Assembly: GCA_019649035.1 (NCBI GenBank)
Contig: BMAT01004621.1
Coordinates: 1 to 25,077, forward strand
From: Elysia marginata
Lineage: Eukaryota > Mollusca > Gastropoda > Plakobranchidae
Reading direction: 5' to 3'
Length of the DNA: 25,077 nt
The notes under the pieces are model-generated. The model was given only the letters and a program-made list of their open reading frames with translations. It had not been told where the DNA came from and searched no databases. Positions 1 through 12,042 of the stretch are shown here, piece by piece. How positions within the stretch are numbered: position 1 is the stretch's first letter; every line of letters starts with the position of its first letter. Position numbers and translations under genes: made by a program.

Positions 1-1034
1 TGCCATTGCAATTCTTGTAATAATACCTTTGGTGCATGTGCCATCTGATGTTTACTTTTAGAGTGCTTTCAAAATGCTTCTTTTTCAGTTTCAATTTGGT
101 GTTGTCCCTAACTGAATATCTACAGCAATGCATACAATATTTCACACACAAATGGTTTGCCACCAACAGCATTTTCCAAGTGACCAACCAAAGTCCCGAA
201 ATTAAGCGCCATAGCCCTACGGCTTTTATTTCTCTTTTTAGTTTTCAGGATTTACATATAGGCAATGGATAGGGTGCTAGCTGCAGGTCTATACTGCTGT
301 TTTAAAGAAGACAATTGTATGTCCACCGCAGACAATTTTTCCATTTTGAATAAGAAAAATCCTGATCTAAATATATAATGAGTAGTCCTGGACTACTCAT
401 GTGAGAACATTGAGTTTTTGCCAGTAAATTCCTTATGGAAAAACAAATCTTACTGCTGAATCGAGTACTGTTTATGTGAATTTGATCAGCAGACTTTGAA
501 ATAATTAATAGCTAAAGTAGTGTTTCATAATGTTACTTAATGCACGCCCTGAAGTCAGGATTTTTTTAAAGTAGTGCCCACCCATGATTTCTGCATATTC
601 AATGTTCTTCCTTAAAGCGTCAGTATTGTAAGGAATTCTTGTTTTCATGAATATGTTCTAAGATTTGATTTCTTTCTTTATGAGTGTGACTATTTAGCAA
701 ACTTTCATCTGATCTATTACTTTCTGAGAGTGTATTGTTTATTGGTAATTTACGCTGACTTAAAATCAAAAAGCCTGAATTATGAATTGCAATGAACTGC
801 TGTGCGACCCCACAATTAGTCCTGCACTATTGTAGGTGTAATCAAATCACGGTAGAATTTATAAATCCTTATTCATGGCATTGATTGTAAGTTGAAGATT
901 ATATGCATAACAATGATAATTTTGAAATTAACTCACAACAGGAACATAGTTTGAAAGAGGTCTTATTGTTATTTGTAGGATTTTAATTTTCTTCAAGTTT
1001 TCGAAATCTAATAATTTGAATAATGATATTTCAG
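1..1034. other. upstream intron or 5' flank, no exon found
   Basis: AT-rich sequence ending in the acceptor of exon A. No frame here resembles the short SPATA6 N-terminus that should precede it. A 78-codon frame at 36-272 has no coding character. It contains one perfect 23-nt palindrome (378-400). Confidence 0.6.
378..400. repeat. perfect inverted repeat (11-bp arms, 1-nt spacer)
   Basis: Arms atgagtagtcc and ggactactcat flank a single t. It could form a cruciform or be the scar of an element end. No function is implied. Confidence 0.8.
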
Positions 1035-1172
1035 TTGTCAGCACCAGGTGTATGGCTGCCAAGCAAGGAAGATGTATACCTCAGCATTTCTATGTTCAGC
1101 CAGTACAGAAACACTCGGCTACAAACATCAATCTTTCCTTTGCTCATTCATGAGAAATTTGTTTTTGAGAAG
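1035..1172 (+). CDS. SPATA6: SPATA6 exon A (first coding exon in window)
   Basis: 46 codons, phase 0 at both ends, between acceptor gatatttcag and donor gagaag|gtatta. It encodes the start of the conserved N-terminal domain: APGVWLPSKEDVYLSISMFS, then SQYRNTR, FPLLIHEKFVFEK. These blocks align with the vertebrate PGV.L.DKEDIYLS...FGQYK...FPLVF...VFEK pattern. An ATG at 1023 lies in the upstream intron, and its frame runs through the acceptor, but the family protein normally has a short stretch before this point encoded by a separate exon, so I do not use it as the start. Confidence 0.92.
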
Positions 1173-4100
1173 GTATTATATAACACATTGTTAGGCATAG
1201 TAAATCTTTAATTTGTTAAACTTTCTTTCATGAAATTGCCAAAAAAGTATTTGCAGCTTTCTTTCTCACAAACTGAGTATGCTTGCACAATTTGGCTCCT
1301 TTTCTTTGAGGCATTTAAAATTTTTTTTATGATATCTTGATTATGGCGTTATTAATTTAAAGAATTGTACTTTGAATCTCGGCATTTGGTGAAAATCATT
1401 GTCAAGAACGTGGAGTAAAATGCACATAGAAATGTATTGTTACAAAGGAATTAAAAGGATTACCAATCAGTCTTCTAGATAATTACTTCATTTCCAGCTA
1501 TCATTTTAACTGTTCTATTGTTACACAGAACGAAAAACACCATGAACTGAAAAATAAAAAAAAAATGGAAAAGGAAAGGTTGAGTAAATTTATTGTAATA
1601 TGTTAGTTTTCTGAATTTAAATATCAGCGCTGGTCTGCTCATTTCGTAGATTTATGTTTCATTTTTATGCTGCTTCCTTGTAAGTAAAAATTGAGTTATG
1701 ATTGTTGTTTGAAATCTTTTGAAAATGGAATAATGCTTCTGAAAAGCTGTTTGTATTATTTTAGTGGTACGTTTTGTGTTATTATTGTATAATTTTTGTT
1801 ATTTTTTTCAGACTTACTATACTGCAGTTGACCCATCACAAGTTGCTGAATTGCTTGAAGGTAGTAAAAAAAACCATGGCCTCAGTAAAATTTTGAAATT
1901 CTAGGATGTAACACTAACACACAATGAGTCTGCATGCAGTGCTGGCCGATTCACGAAAATTGGTGTTTGTGGAACTCAGTCAAGTTTTTACTTATATTTA
2001 TTTTGCATAATTTGAAAGTGTATGGTGATTTTCATAATCTCTACTTAAAACACCATTAAATAAAAATTAAGTATGTGTTTTAGAACACAATAGTGCCCTT
2101 TTGGTTTTCACAATCTGAAAACTTAAAGTCCAGTTTTCTCCATTTTATTTTAATTAGGCTACTTGGATTCCTTGTCTTTCAAAAGTAATAAGTTAAGACC
2201 TAATTTAGATATGACAATAATTTTTCACAATCTTTGAAAGCTTTTAAAGGCCTTGCCAATGATGTACATTATTCCTTGAAACAATATAAAATTCTGCATA
2301 TCGACTCATTTTGTGGGACAGGACCTTTCTATTTATGTCTTGGAACCAGTCCAAAGGACAGATGTTGGAAATTATAATTTGAGAAAAGGCCATTTTAAAG
2401 TATATTTTTCCCCTCTTTTTCTCTTTCCTTCAAAACGTCACAGTTTCTGATGTGTATCCTCAAAAAAATTATCAATAATTTCCTGCTGCTTTTAATTCTT
2501 GAAACCTTAAAAATGTGCATTGTTCAAGATATCTATTACTTTTCATTTAAAAACTGGACATCCAACTCAATTGGACTAGCTGCAAGACATAGTTATAAAA
2601 GGAAATTAAGATTTAACAAGGACCTTCAATGTTGTTTGTTTAAGAACTTTTGTTCCTTCTCGCCGTATAATTCATTACAACACCAAGTGAATAATTATAA
2701 TAACGATCATAGGTGTGAATGTTTGATAAAGAAAAGATCAGAAAAATAAACCCAAAAAGAAGGTGAAAATTTCAAACTAAAAACATAGGATAATTTAAAA
2801 GAATTGGGAATTATATAGTTTAATTTGATTATCAAGCTAGAGATTGGGGGCCTACCATTTGTCATCTATTATTTAAAGGTTTCAGAAACACGTTTTATAC
2901 ATCTGGTCTACTATTTTACTAACCAATTTCATTTAAAAAAAATTTTATATAGGTAGTTATGAATATGTAAAATTGCTTTGCAGATGAGCTCATCATCTTT
3001 GAGCTTCTTCAACTCTCTGAGTACAGTGATGGTGCAGTAAGACTGGCCTCCTTCTCTACAAATGCTCGTGACTTTCTCTACCCATACCCCACTCTGGCCC
3101 CCTCCTACTCTGCCCACGAAAGAGAGGTTCTCCTGTGTAGAACCATTGCTTTCCCTGTAAGTTATTGTTATAATTTTTCTTAAAACAGCTTTCCTTGACA
3201 TAGTTATGAGGACCCACAGAATTATGAAAAAAATAATTATACAGAACTTCAGAACATAATTTGTGTGTGATCTTTTTGTTTTCAATTTTTTAAAGGTTTG
3301 TTATTCTTTCCATTCCAAATTTTCCAGTAGTGTGCTAAAATTTTTAAAGAGGACATTAAACTAAAAGATTTATTTCCTCCTATTCACTTAAATGCTCTAG
3401 GGTAAAACTACTACCCTTTGTCATCTATTCCTATGCTATAAAAAAAGAATTGTCTAAATGTTACTGAGACAAGTGGAAGGTTTAGAAAAACGTTAGTTTG
3501 GTTTCATACATGTCAAACTATGGTATTTCAATTAATATATTCATAGGCAATATCATAGATATGAATCATAAAACCATATATAAATTATATTTGACTGCAA
3601 GAAAAATACCCTTTATGCCTACTTAATTGTTTACTTTAAATGAGTCTGAGCTTTAATTGGCCTTATAACGCCAGTGCTTTACTATGATTTACTGTAATAT
3701 CTATAATTCTATTAAGATATTTGATAAAAATGAACTTTTTGTTTGTTTTCTGGTGCAGTTTATTTTCTCATCAGGAAAATATAAGTAATATCAGATGAAC
3801 TTTTGATACAGTTGCCAGCCTTTTCTTAGTCGGAAATAAAGGTTTAGAAAATTTTTTGTCTCTTTGCTGTTTTGACAGGGCATCTCACCAAAACTAGAGT
3901 TTTCCACAAAGACTGTCATTAAGGAATCCATTTCTCCTGAGCTGGATGCTCTTGATGATGCCTTGGACATGGAGAGGGTGAGTACAGTTAACTCTTGTTA
4001 AGTATTAAATTTTATCCCTGTTTCCGAACTAAAACAAAAAAAAAATTATGTAAAATAGAGTTATCTTATCCATCACAAAACTCTTAAGTCAAAAGTTATA

Positions 4101-7100
4101 GGCCCACATGCATTTGGTACCTTTGAGTTCTACTAATAAGTCCAAGTCCTTATATTTGACTATGTGATAACAATCAACCATTCATCAAAACAAATGCTTT
4201 GCATTATAGTTTAGAATATAATTTAAATAGTGTTTGGAATTGTCTTTTGTATTAGATATACTACATTTTCTGCTTCTACCCTTTTTTATTGAATTTAGTA
4301 ACAATAAAATATCTTCTAGTCAATGGAGGTAATGTTTCATTGTTTGGCTTATGTCTCAATTTTTCTTTTTGTTTCAGAAATCTCGAAGCAAGACTAGACG
4401 TTCACGCATGCGAGCAAGGTAAATAATTTTCTCAACTCCTTGTTACCCATGAAATGCTGTGCCTTGTTGTTAATCTAATTTAGTGTCTAGTCATCTCTGT
4501 AAAATTCAGTTTAAAAATGTAGATGTGTACATGGAAATAACTTGTTTGCATATTGTCAGAGTAATTCCACAAGTGCCTAAGTCAATTTTGAATATTTAGT
4601 GGAAAAGGTTTTAAATAGTGGGAGTGCTCAGGTCAAAACTCTGATTTGGGCATTTCTGAAATTTCTTTAAGAATCAAGAAAAAATGCAAATATTGAAACC
4701 CAAAATAAGACTGAAAAGTACAATGTCATCAAAATGTAAGAAAAAAAATGGCTCAGATATTTTTGGAAAGCTGGCTACATGCTAAACAAATGCATTTCTT
4801 AAATAAAAGCTTAAAAGCCTTGACCTGTTTTTAATGCCTCTAGATGCTACAAAACTAATCCTATTAAATTTCGTGAGACAGAATTAGACTATTCCACCCT
4901 GATTACTAAAAATCAAAGATGAAAACAGGCCAATTTGCTGTGTGTTCCGCATGCTTATAAAAGTACTGTATAGTCCACTTATGTCGACAAGCGCTTTATC
5001 AACATCTTGACACATTGACTTGTATTGTTTAGATGGAATTTTTCCTCTTTGATCACACTAAATAATTCCTCTTATTGACTTCTTCTCTGACCTTTTTTGC
5101 TTTATTGACATGTTGACCACTAAATTGATTTTTTTAAAAACCCAAAATTTTAAAAAGTAAAGAAAGAACAAACAAGTACCTGCTTTATTAAAAATAATTT
5201 CATTAATTAAAGATAAAAAAGCAACACAGCAAAACCAAATAGGGTCTCCTATGGTCAATTCTCATTAAAAACAAAACAGGGGAAGTAATTAGTTATTATT
5301 AATGGTATTAGCGTTGTTGACCTCCACTTATATTTTTCCTCTTTGTCTTTTAACTGTTTTATTGATATTCAGTCAGGTTTGCCACTTTTTGCCACAGAAG
5401 TTGGTCTCTTTCCAACTGCCGGAAAATTTTTATATTGCATTTTCTGCAGAGACAAAATTAATTACAGCAGTATTCAAAAGAAAGCTGTTATTAATCATGT
5501 GAAATGAAAGCGCATAGATAGGATGCCTGAAAATTTATCAGGCTTTTTGAAAGTTGTGCGGTGGTATCCCTGCATTCTCATATATTGACATTATATCAAA
5601 CTCCTAAAGCATGTGGATATAGGTGGATTACACTGTACTTAGCTTGTGCGTCCATGTATTGATAAAAGTCATTGCTCTGACATTTTAAGGTATCAGTTTT
5701 GTTTGGTAACCAGTTTTACAAAAGGAAATAAAGCTCCACTTTGCGTCTTTGTTCCGTGAAAAAAAAATACTATGATAGATTATTAAAATGGAGAGATCCA
5801 TGATCCAATGCCTGCACAGGATTGAAAATCACCCAAAAAGTTATATGCAGGCAGAATAGGGGAAAGAGATTAGAATGACAACTTTACCTTAGGATTACCA
5901 GGTTATAGTGTTATGGCAACAGGAGAAATTACCATAATATATTTGTTCATGTGTATAAAATGATATTTGGGATGGAGAGGTAAAGATCATACAATGGTAA
6001 AGAAATATTCTTTATAGAAAATTTTAATTTTTTTACAGAGGTCTATCAAAAGAACAAGTTATTTTGCTTTGATATAAAAGTTTGGCTAGAGACATTGTTC
6101 AAGCTTCATCTATTTAAGAAACACCAATCTTTAAAGCTGAAAAATTTTTTGTTATCTTCAAATTTTATTCTACATATGTTTTTTTTAATGATAATGTTAC
6201 GCATTTACAATTAATTTTGCAATGACTTTATAAAATATTGCAGTTGTATGTATTTATTAACAATTAATATATCAACACCTGTTTTGTATTTGCATATAGT
6301 TCTTCTACCAATCTGTTAACTTGTGCTTTATTTATATTTTATTCCACTCTCAGTCCAACAGAAGAGATTGAGTATGTAGAGCTTTGTTGTTCTCATCCAG
6401 TTTCGTGTTGCCTCTTGATTATTTATTTGAAAATAGAACCCCAATTGGAATGACTTTACTTATGCATTGCTTATGCCTTTTAACCCAATTCTTGTTCTAC
6501 GCTGTTCATGTTTTTCAGTATAACAAGGCGTCAGCGGCAAAAGACCCTTATTCATTTATAAAAGAAGGAGCGGGACAACCTTTGTTTTATGAAAGGATAG
6601 GCTTAGTAGAAGCAATAACACTAATGGATCAAGTAATGTTGAAGTTTGAAATATCCTTATGAGTTATTTTAGGTTTGGAATATGAGTCAGCTTAGCAAGA
6701 AAACTTAGTCAGTGAATTCCATAAACCTTTAAATTCAACAGCGTTAGAATTATCTTTATAAAATTAAAACAGATTTTCATAAAACGGATTTTCAACAAAG
6801 GCTATTTTCAGCCATATATCATATGTTAACACTTGATTGACAGACTAATGAACTATAGTTGAGTCCAGATAACTCATACCTGAATAATTCATATACAGGT
6901 CTAATTCAAACTATGTTCATAATACTGATCTTATTTCTCATGAATAAAATATACACTCAAGTCAAAATATGTATGATTCAAAGTATAAATTTGTTCCCTT
7001 GGGATTCAAAGTATTCGGACTGGACTGTATGTGCTCTAAAATGGACAGCCTTATGCCTTGCTTTTTTATGTTATGATGCTTTTTGCACATTTTCTTTTTT

Positions 7101-9325
7101 TTTTCTTTTCTTTTGCATCATAATTGGAAGTCTTGCATTAATCAATTTTTCATACCAAGGTATTAGTAGCTCAGTGACAAAGTACTAAAAATGCTATTGT
7201 AAGGCCTGAATGTATTTTACATTATTAGAGACTTTACATTACTTCAGTCTGCATCTTTTTTTTATGATACAGAGGAATTACTTTAAACAGAAATTGGATT
7301 TAGCAGAATTCTGGGTGAAACTAAATAGTTTTTGATGCTCAATTGATTTTTTCCTTCTAGGAATTACTTGGCTATACTAAAATGAATTTTGCAATCTCTA
7401 CAATCTTAGTTTGAAAAAATTCTATTGTGGTCTCTTTAATTTTTATCTTCATGCATTGGGGTAAAATGTGACTTTGTAAATAGTTTTAGAAACCTGTGAT
7501 GAAGCATCTACATCTATAATATACCCTTTAAGTAAGTAATATTGGGATTTTTTTTAGTACAGGTGTAATGATACTATAAATACCTCTCAACCAGTGCAAA
7601 TGAGTCGGATGTCACATTTTTCACATTACAAGGCATAGAGAAGTTTTGAAAAAAGGTGTTTTTCTGAGCTTCCAAATGCTGAAAAGTGCAAACCGTTATC
7701 AAAGATTTGTGAGAAGATATTGATTAGAACTTTTTTAAAACTTAAAAATATATTTTAAAAAGGAATAAATTTAGACTTACTTTTAAAAGGCATTTTGTCA
7801 AAGTAAAGTTTCCAACAACAGACTCATTGTAACTAGTTTTGAGACTTATTTCATTAAAAAAAACAACACACACACCCAAATATTTTTTTATAGATTGAGC
7901 CATGATTTTAAAGGTGCTGATGATAAATCATTCCTTGGTTTTCAGAACAGGTTCTGGCGAAAAACACAATAGTGAAGAAGAGAATAATTCCCCTGAAAAT
8001 GAGAGAAAATCTAGAAGACAACCAAGGAGTCAGAGCAGAGAGAGGAGTGTGTCAGCGGATGGTGGAAAACGCTGGGCTGAAAAGTGCCCGCCCCACTACT
8101 GCATGCCTACAGTCTCTTCTCTTTCTCGTTCTAGGTCAGCCTCTCCCACGCCACGGCGCCGGCTCGCAGACATAACACTGGACAGCACCATTGACCCCCG
8201 ACCTCCATTTGTAGTGAGAAAGGTCCTCGCATTACTCACTTTCTTTTTCTCAACCTTGTCTGTGTGAAATATTTACTAATTCAGTGTCATAGAGAGAGAA
8301 AAAAACACATACGCCTTACTGACTTTTTCAAAGTTTTGGTTTTTTTTTTCATCATACATAGTTAGCAAAGAAATCTTGGCTACTTTCTAATTGAAAGTTG
8401 TCTAAGTGCTTAAGGGTTTATTTTGATACAGTCGACTTCACTTGAGTCGACTTGGCATGAGTCGATTATTGCTTGAGTGGATGTTAATTTCCGAGAACAT
8501 TCCTCTCTTTAATAGCTTCTCTTCCAAAAAGAAACTGATAAGTCAATGTCGACTCAACCGTCATGACGGTCAAGTAGATCCTTATATCCCTGCCCCCCTT
8601 CAGTTTGTATTCAATAAATCTTTCTGGATAAGTTAATCTTTACTTTCCTCGTGTACATTTAGATCTAATAAAGAGTAAAGCGATCATCTTATAATGAGAC
8701 TTAGAGGTAACACAAGCTTTCCATTACGCAGCGCCTTTGCACTGCCTTGTTACCTTAACCCCACTATCCCATTACACAACAATTCACACTTCTGCTTGGT
8801 AAAAAGTAAACCCATGGTCAGAATTGGGCTAGCCCACGGGTGGACCTAGCCTACACATGCAGTGCCAGTCTGCCACATGGCCCACAAATCACAACCGATG
8901 TTCGCGCAAATTACTTGCCCCACCCCCTCCTCACCTTTCTATCCATGCTTAATAAGCCCAAGGTTTTTTCCTTCTCCAGTCTACTCACCACTAAAGTAAA
9001 TACATACAAGCAGTTAAGGCCTTGTCTTTGTAAGATTAAGCCCCGTGTTCTTTTTCCGGACACACCTACACCATGTCACGTTTTCAGTATCACCTATCAG
9101 TTCTAACAAAGTCTTGCCATGCACAATCAAACTGTTTCTGTTTCAATGCAACACCAAGCTAGAGTCTACATTTACCTCTGCACAAAATACTTAATAAAGT
9201 CAAATCGTATTTTGTGTTTTTTTTTACTACAAAAACCATCAGTTGGAAGTAATTTCGGGATAACTATATCAGGGGAAGTAACCATGTAATCACAATTGTC
9301 ACTCCAACGCTCTTAAACTTCTTTT

Positions 9326-9360
<35 letters not shown>

Positions 9361-11975
9361 CCCTCCCCCCCCCTTTCCCAACCATTGATTGATGGTTAAG
9401 TAGATTATGGATAAGTCGATGTTGATCTTAACTCCCCAGAGACATCGACTCATCAGTAGTCAACTGTAAATGCTTTTTAACTGAAATTTCCTCACAATTT
9501 TCCATTTTGAGTATTTGATAATTTCTCTGAAATAGGGTGTTACTACAAACAATTTTTTCCAAAGCAATTGGCACTTGATAAAAAGCATAGATCTATATAG
9601 TGTGGCCCACAAAGTTGCTGCAATAAATTTTTTGTTTTCTTTGCGTACAGTTTATTATTATTTATACGTTAAATGCAAATATTAACGTAAAAGTCAATTC
9701 TTGTTTAATCAGGACTGCTGTTGTTCTTTTTGTTCTCTATCCTATATCAGCTCTAGTGCTGAATTTGTATAAAAGGTTCACTTTATTTTTGTGCAATATT
9801 AGCTCTTCTTGTATCATATTTAAAGTGTAATGCCCAATCACCGGATCACTCACTCATTTCTTTTTATTTCCTTCCCTAAGTTCTCATCACAAAATTTTCT
9901 AGAAATATAAATCCTAAATCATGTATATATATATATTGGTATATTTATACATGAAGTGCTCGTACAAATTGAGTGAACTTAAGCTGATATACTCAAATTG
10001 AAAAAAAAAAAAAGACATTTTCTATCAAGCGCGCCAACATTTTATAAAAAGTTTTCTTTGTGTTGAAAATTTATGGTGTTTTTCGTCATATTTAACCATT
10101 TAAACATTGCCTGGAAACGAGATAATCAACTTGATGAATAATTGGTGATCTCTTTATATCCTATATGATGTGAAATATTTAAATGCATTTTTCTTCATTT
10201 TCTTGAAAATAGATCTCATAAACCTAACTTGTAAAATACAATATCTCAAGCAATAATCTAGATATTGAAAGATTTTTTCCGCTATCTTAAAGGGCTTTTA
10301 CAGACTTCTCAAACAATGCATAACAGGTATACAGCAAAACCCCTCATTTAAGCCCCCCTCCCCCTCCCCCCAACCCCCTCAATGAAGACCACCTTTATTA
10401 GGTGACTTTAATTTTGAAGAAGTCTGCGTATATGGGTATAGTTAGATAACCTGTGGACTAAACCCCCCCTTTAATTTAATAAGACCTGTTTTTAGCAACA
10501 TTTTACAAGGTCTTTATTCAGTGGTTCCACAAGAACATTTTACTCTAAATGTCTAAATTTTCAAGTGGACTGGTTTTGTTAAAATTTTGTCAGAAAAGGA
10601 TTGGTTCTCCATCTTTCTATAATTACTGATTTACTTTTTCTCTATGAAGAAACACTTCCTATGCATTGTTTACTAACATTTTTGACAGTCGTTGTATGTC
10701 CACAGTTGAATATTTCAAGCAATTGTAAAATTAGCAAGAAAACAGTAAGAAAATCTGTTCATAGTTGCACTTTGCACTACGATTTTGAAAGCTTTCATTA
10801 TGTTTTTCCTCTTAGTGTTTTCTGTTGAATTTCCGCGCATAAGCAATGTAACATGTCTTGTGTCCAGGGCAAACAAGTCGGAAGTCAGAAATTCCGTTTT
10901 TGAGAAGATGCAATGAAAAGGTCTACTTTTTTCTCTATATTTTAGATTTTAAAAAGTTTTAATAACTTTCCACAAAATATTGATACTTCAATGGAGTTTT
11001 TAATGTCTGTAAGTTTAGAAAAAATGTGTTGTTTAAAATAGCAACGCTATTAAGGTTAAATATGCAACATCTGACTCATTCACCCTGGACGTAAGATGTA
11101 TATGTTATAATCTTAATTCAAGGATGCAAGTTTTCCGATTTTTGCAGGAATTCCGATTTTTTAGCAGTTTTCTTTAGCTAAAAAAGCAGGAAAACTTGGA
11201 AAATTTTTAAGCTTAAATGTTAAGAAAACTTCCTAAATTAAGAGTCATAGAAAATCAAACACTTATTTTTAGTTGTATAGCTGTGTAGGTACTTGTACAG
11301 AGTTCTATCTATCTCTTTGAATTGCTCCATCAAAAGTTCTATAAGGGCACCTACAGAGTGTAAAAATTTTCCTGCTTTTTTAGCATCAGCCACTTGCATC
11401 CCTGTAAATTGTAAACAAATAAGATAGAGTAATAATATGAAGGAGAACTATGTTTACAGAACTAAGGCAGGTATATGTGGGGTGTAGATGGTACCGGGTA
11501 TGAGTTAACTAAATCAAAAACAAAAAAAACAAAAAAATGAAAGTAATTAAAATACTAAGGGAAATAAATGAGTAGCTCTCGGTTTTTATTTTTAGATACC
11601 ATTTCTGTTTGGATTTTAAGCTCTTTTTGAGGGCAACAATGATTTTCAAACTAAAAAAAAATTTTAAAGATATAAATGTCGTGCTTCATTTTAGTATTCA
11701 TTTATCAGTATTTTGTGTTTCTTGTTTTAATTTTTAGTTGGATGAGCAAAAGCAAAAACAATGGTTATAATTGATAAGTAATGTCATGCATATATTGATT
11801 TATTAGCAAAAGTCTGGAGATGTAATACAGTTGAGAAAAACTATGTCATGCAGCATATCGGTTTTGTTTTAAAAGAATTGTTATAAAAGCTTTTAAATAC
11901 TTGTACTACATAAAGGGAATTCAAACTGTTTATCATTATCTAGCTTTCCTCTTCACCTCAAATGACTGTTCCAAC

Positions 11976-12042
<67 letters not shown>

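Larger units (their letters stand above)
4419..7945. other. long intron between exons E and F
   Basis: 3.5 kb of AT-rich intron. It holds the elements at 4966-5635, 6856-7027 and 7583-7846 and the candidate microexon at 6354-6371. Between 5640 and 6350 I see only AT-rich sequence. The 92- and 109-codon frames at 6384-6662 and 6859-7188 are hydrophobic AT-rich chance frames without homology. Confidence 0.7.

Noticed and set aside
1023..1034. ATG at 1023 as the SPATA6 start codon
   Set aside because: It lies before a good acceptor (atttcag). Family proteins have an N-terminal stretch from a separate first exon, so an upstream exon outside or undetected in the window is more likely.
2929..3285. 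118-codon frame on the minus strand
   Set aside because: Antisense shadow of SPATA6 exon C.
6384..6662. 92-codon plus-strand frame in the long intron
   Set aside because: Hydrophobic AT-rich frame with no splice sites in matching phase for its length and no family resemblance. Only the preceding 18-nt candidate microexon was kept.
6859..7188. 109-codon plus-strand frame
   Set aside because: T-rich, crosses a TIR element boundary, Phe-rich low complexity, no homology.
8840..9106. 88-codon frame inside the pogo-like element
   Set aside because: No transposase or DNA-binding motif visible. The element appears non-autonomous.
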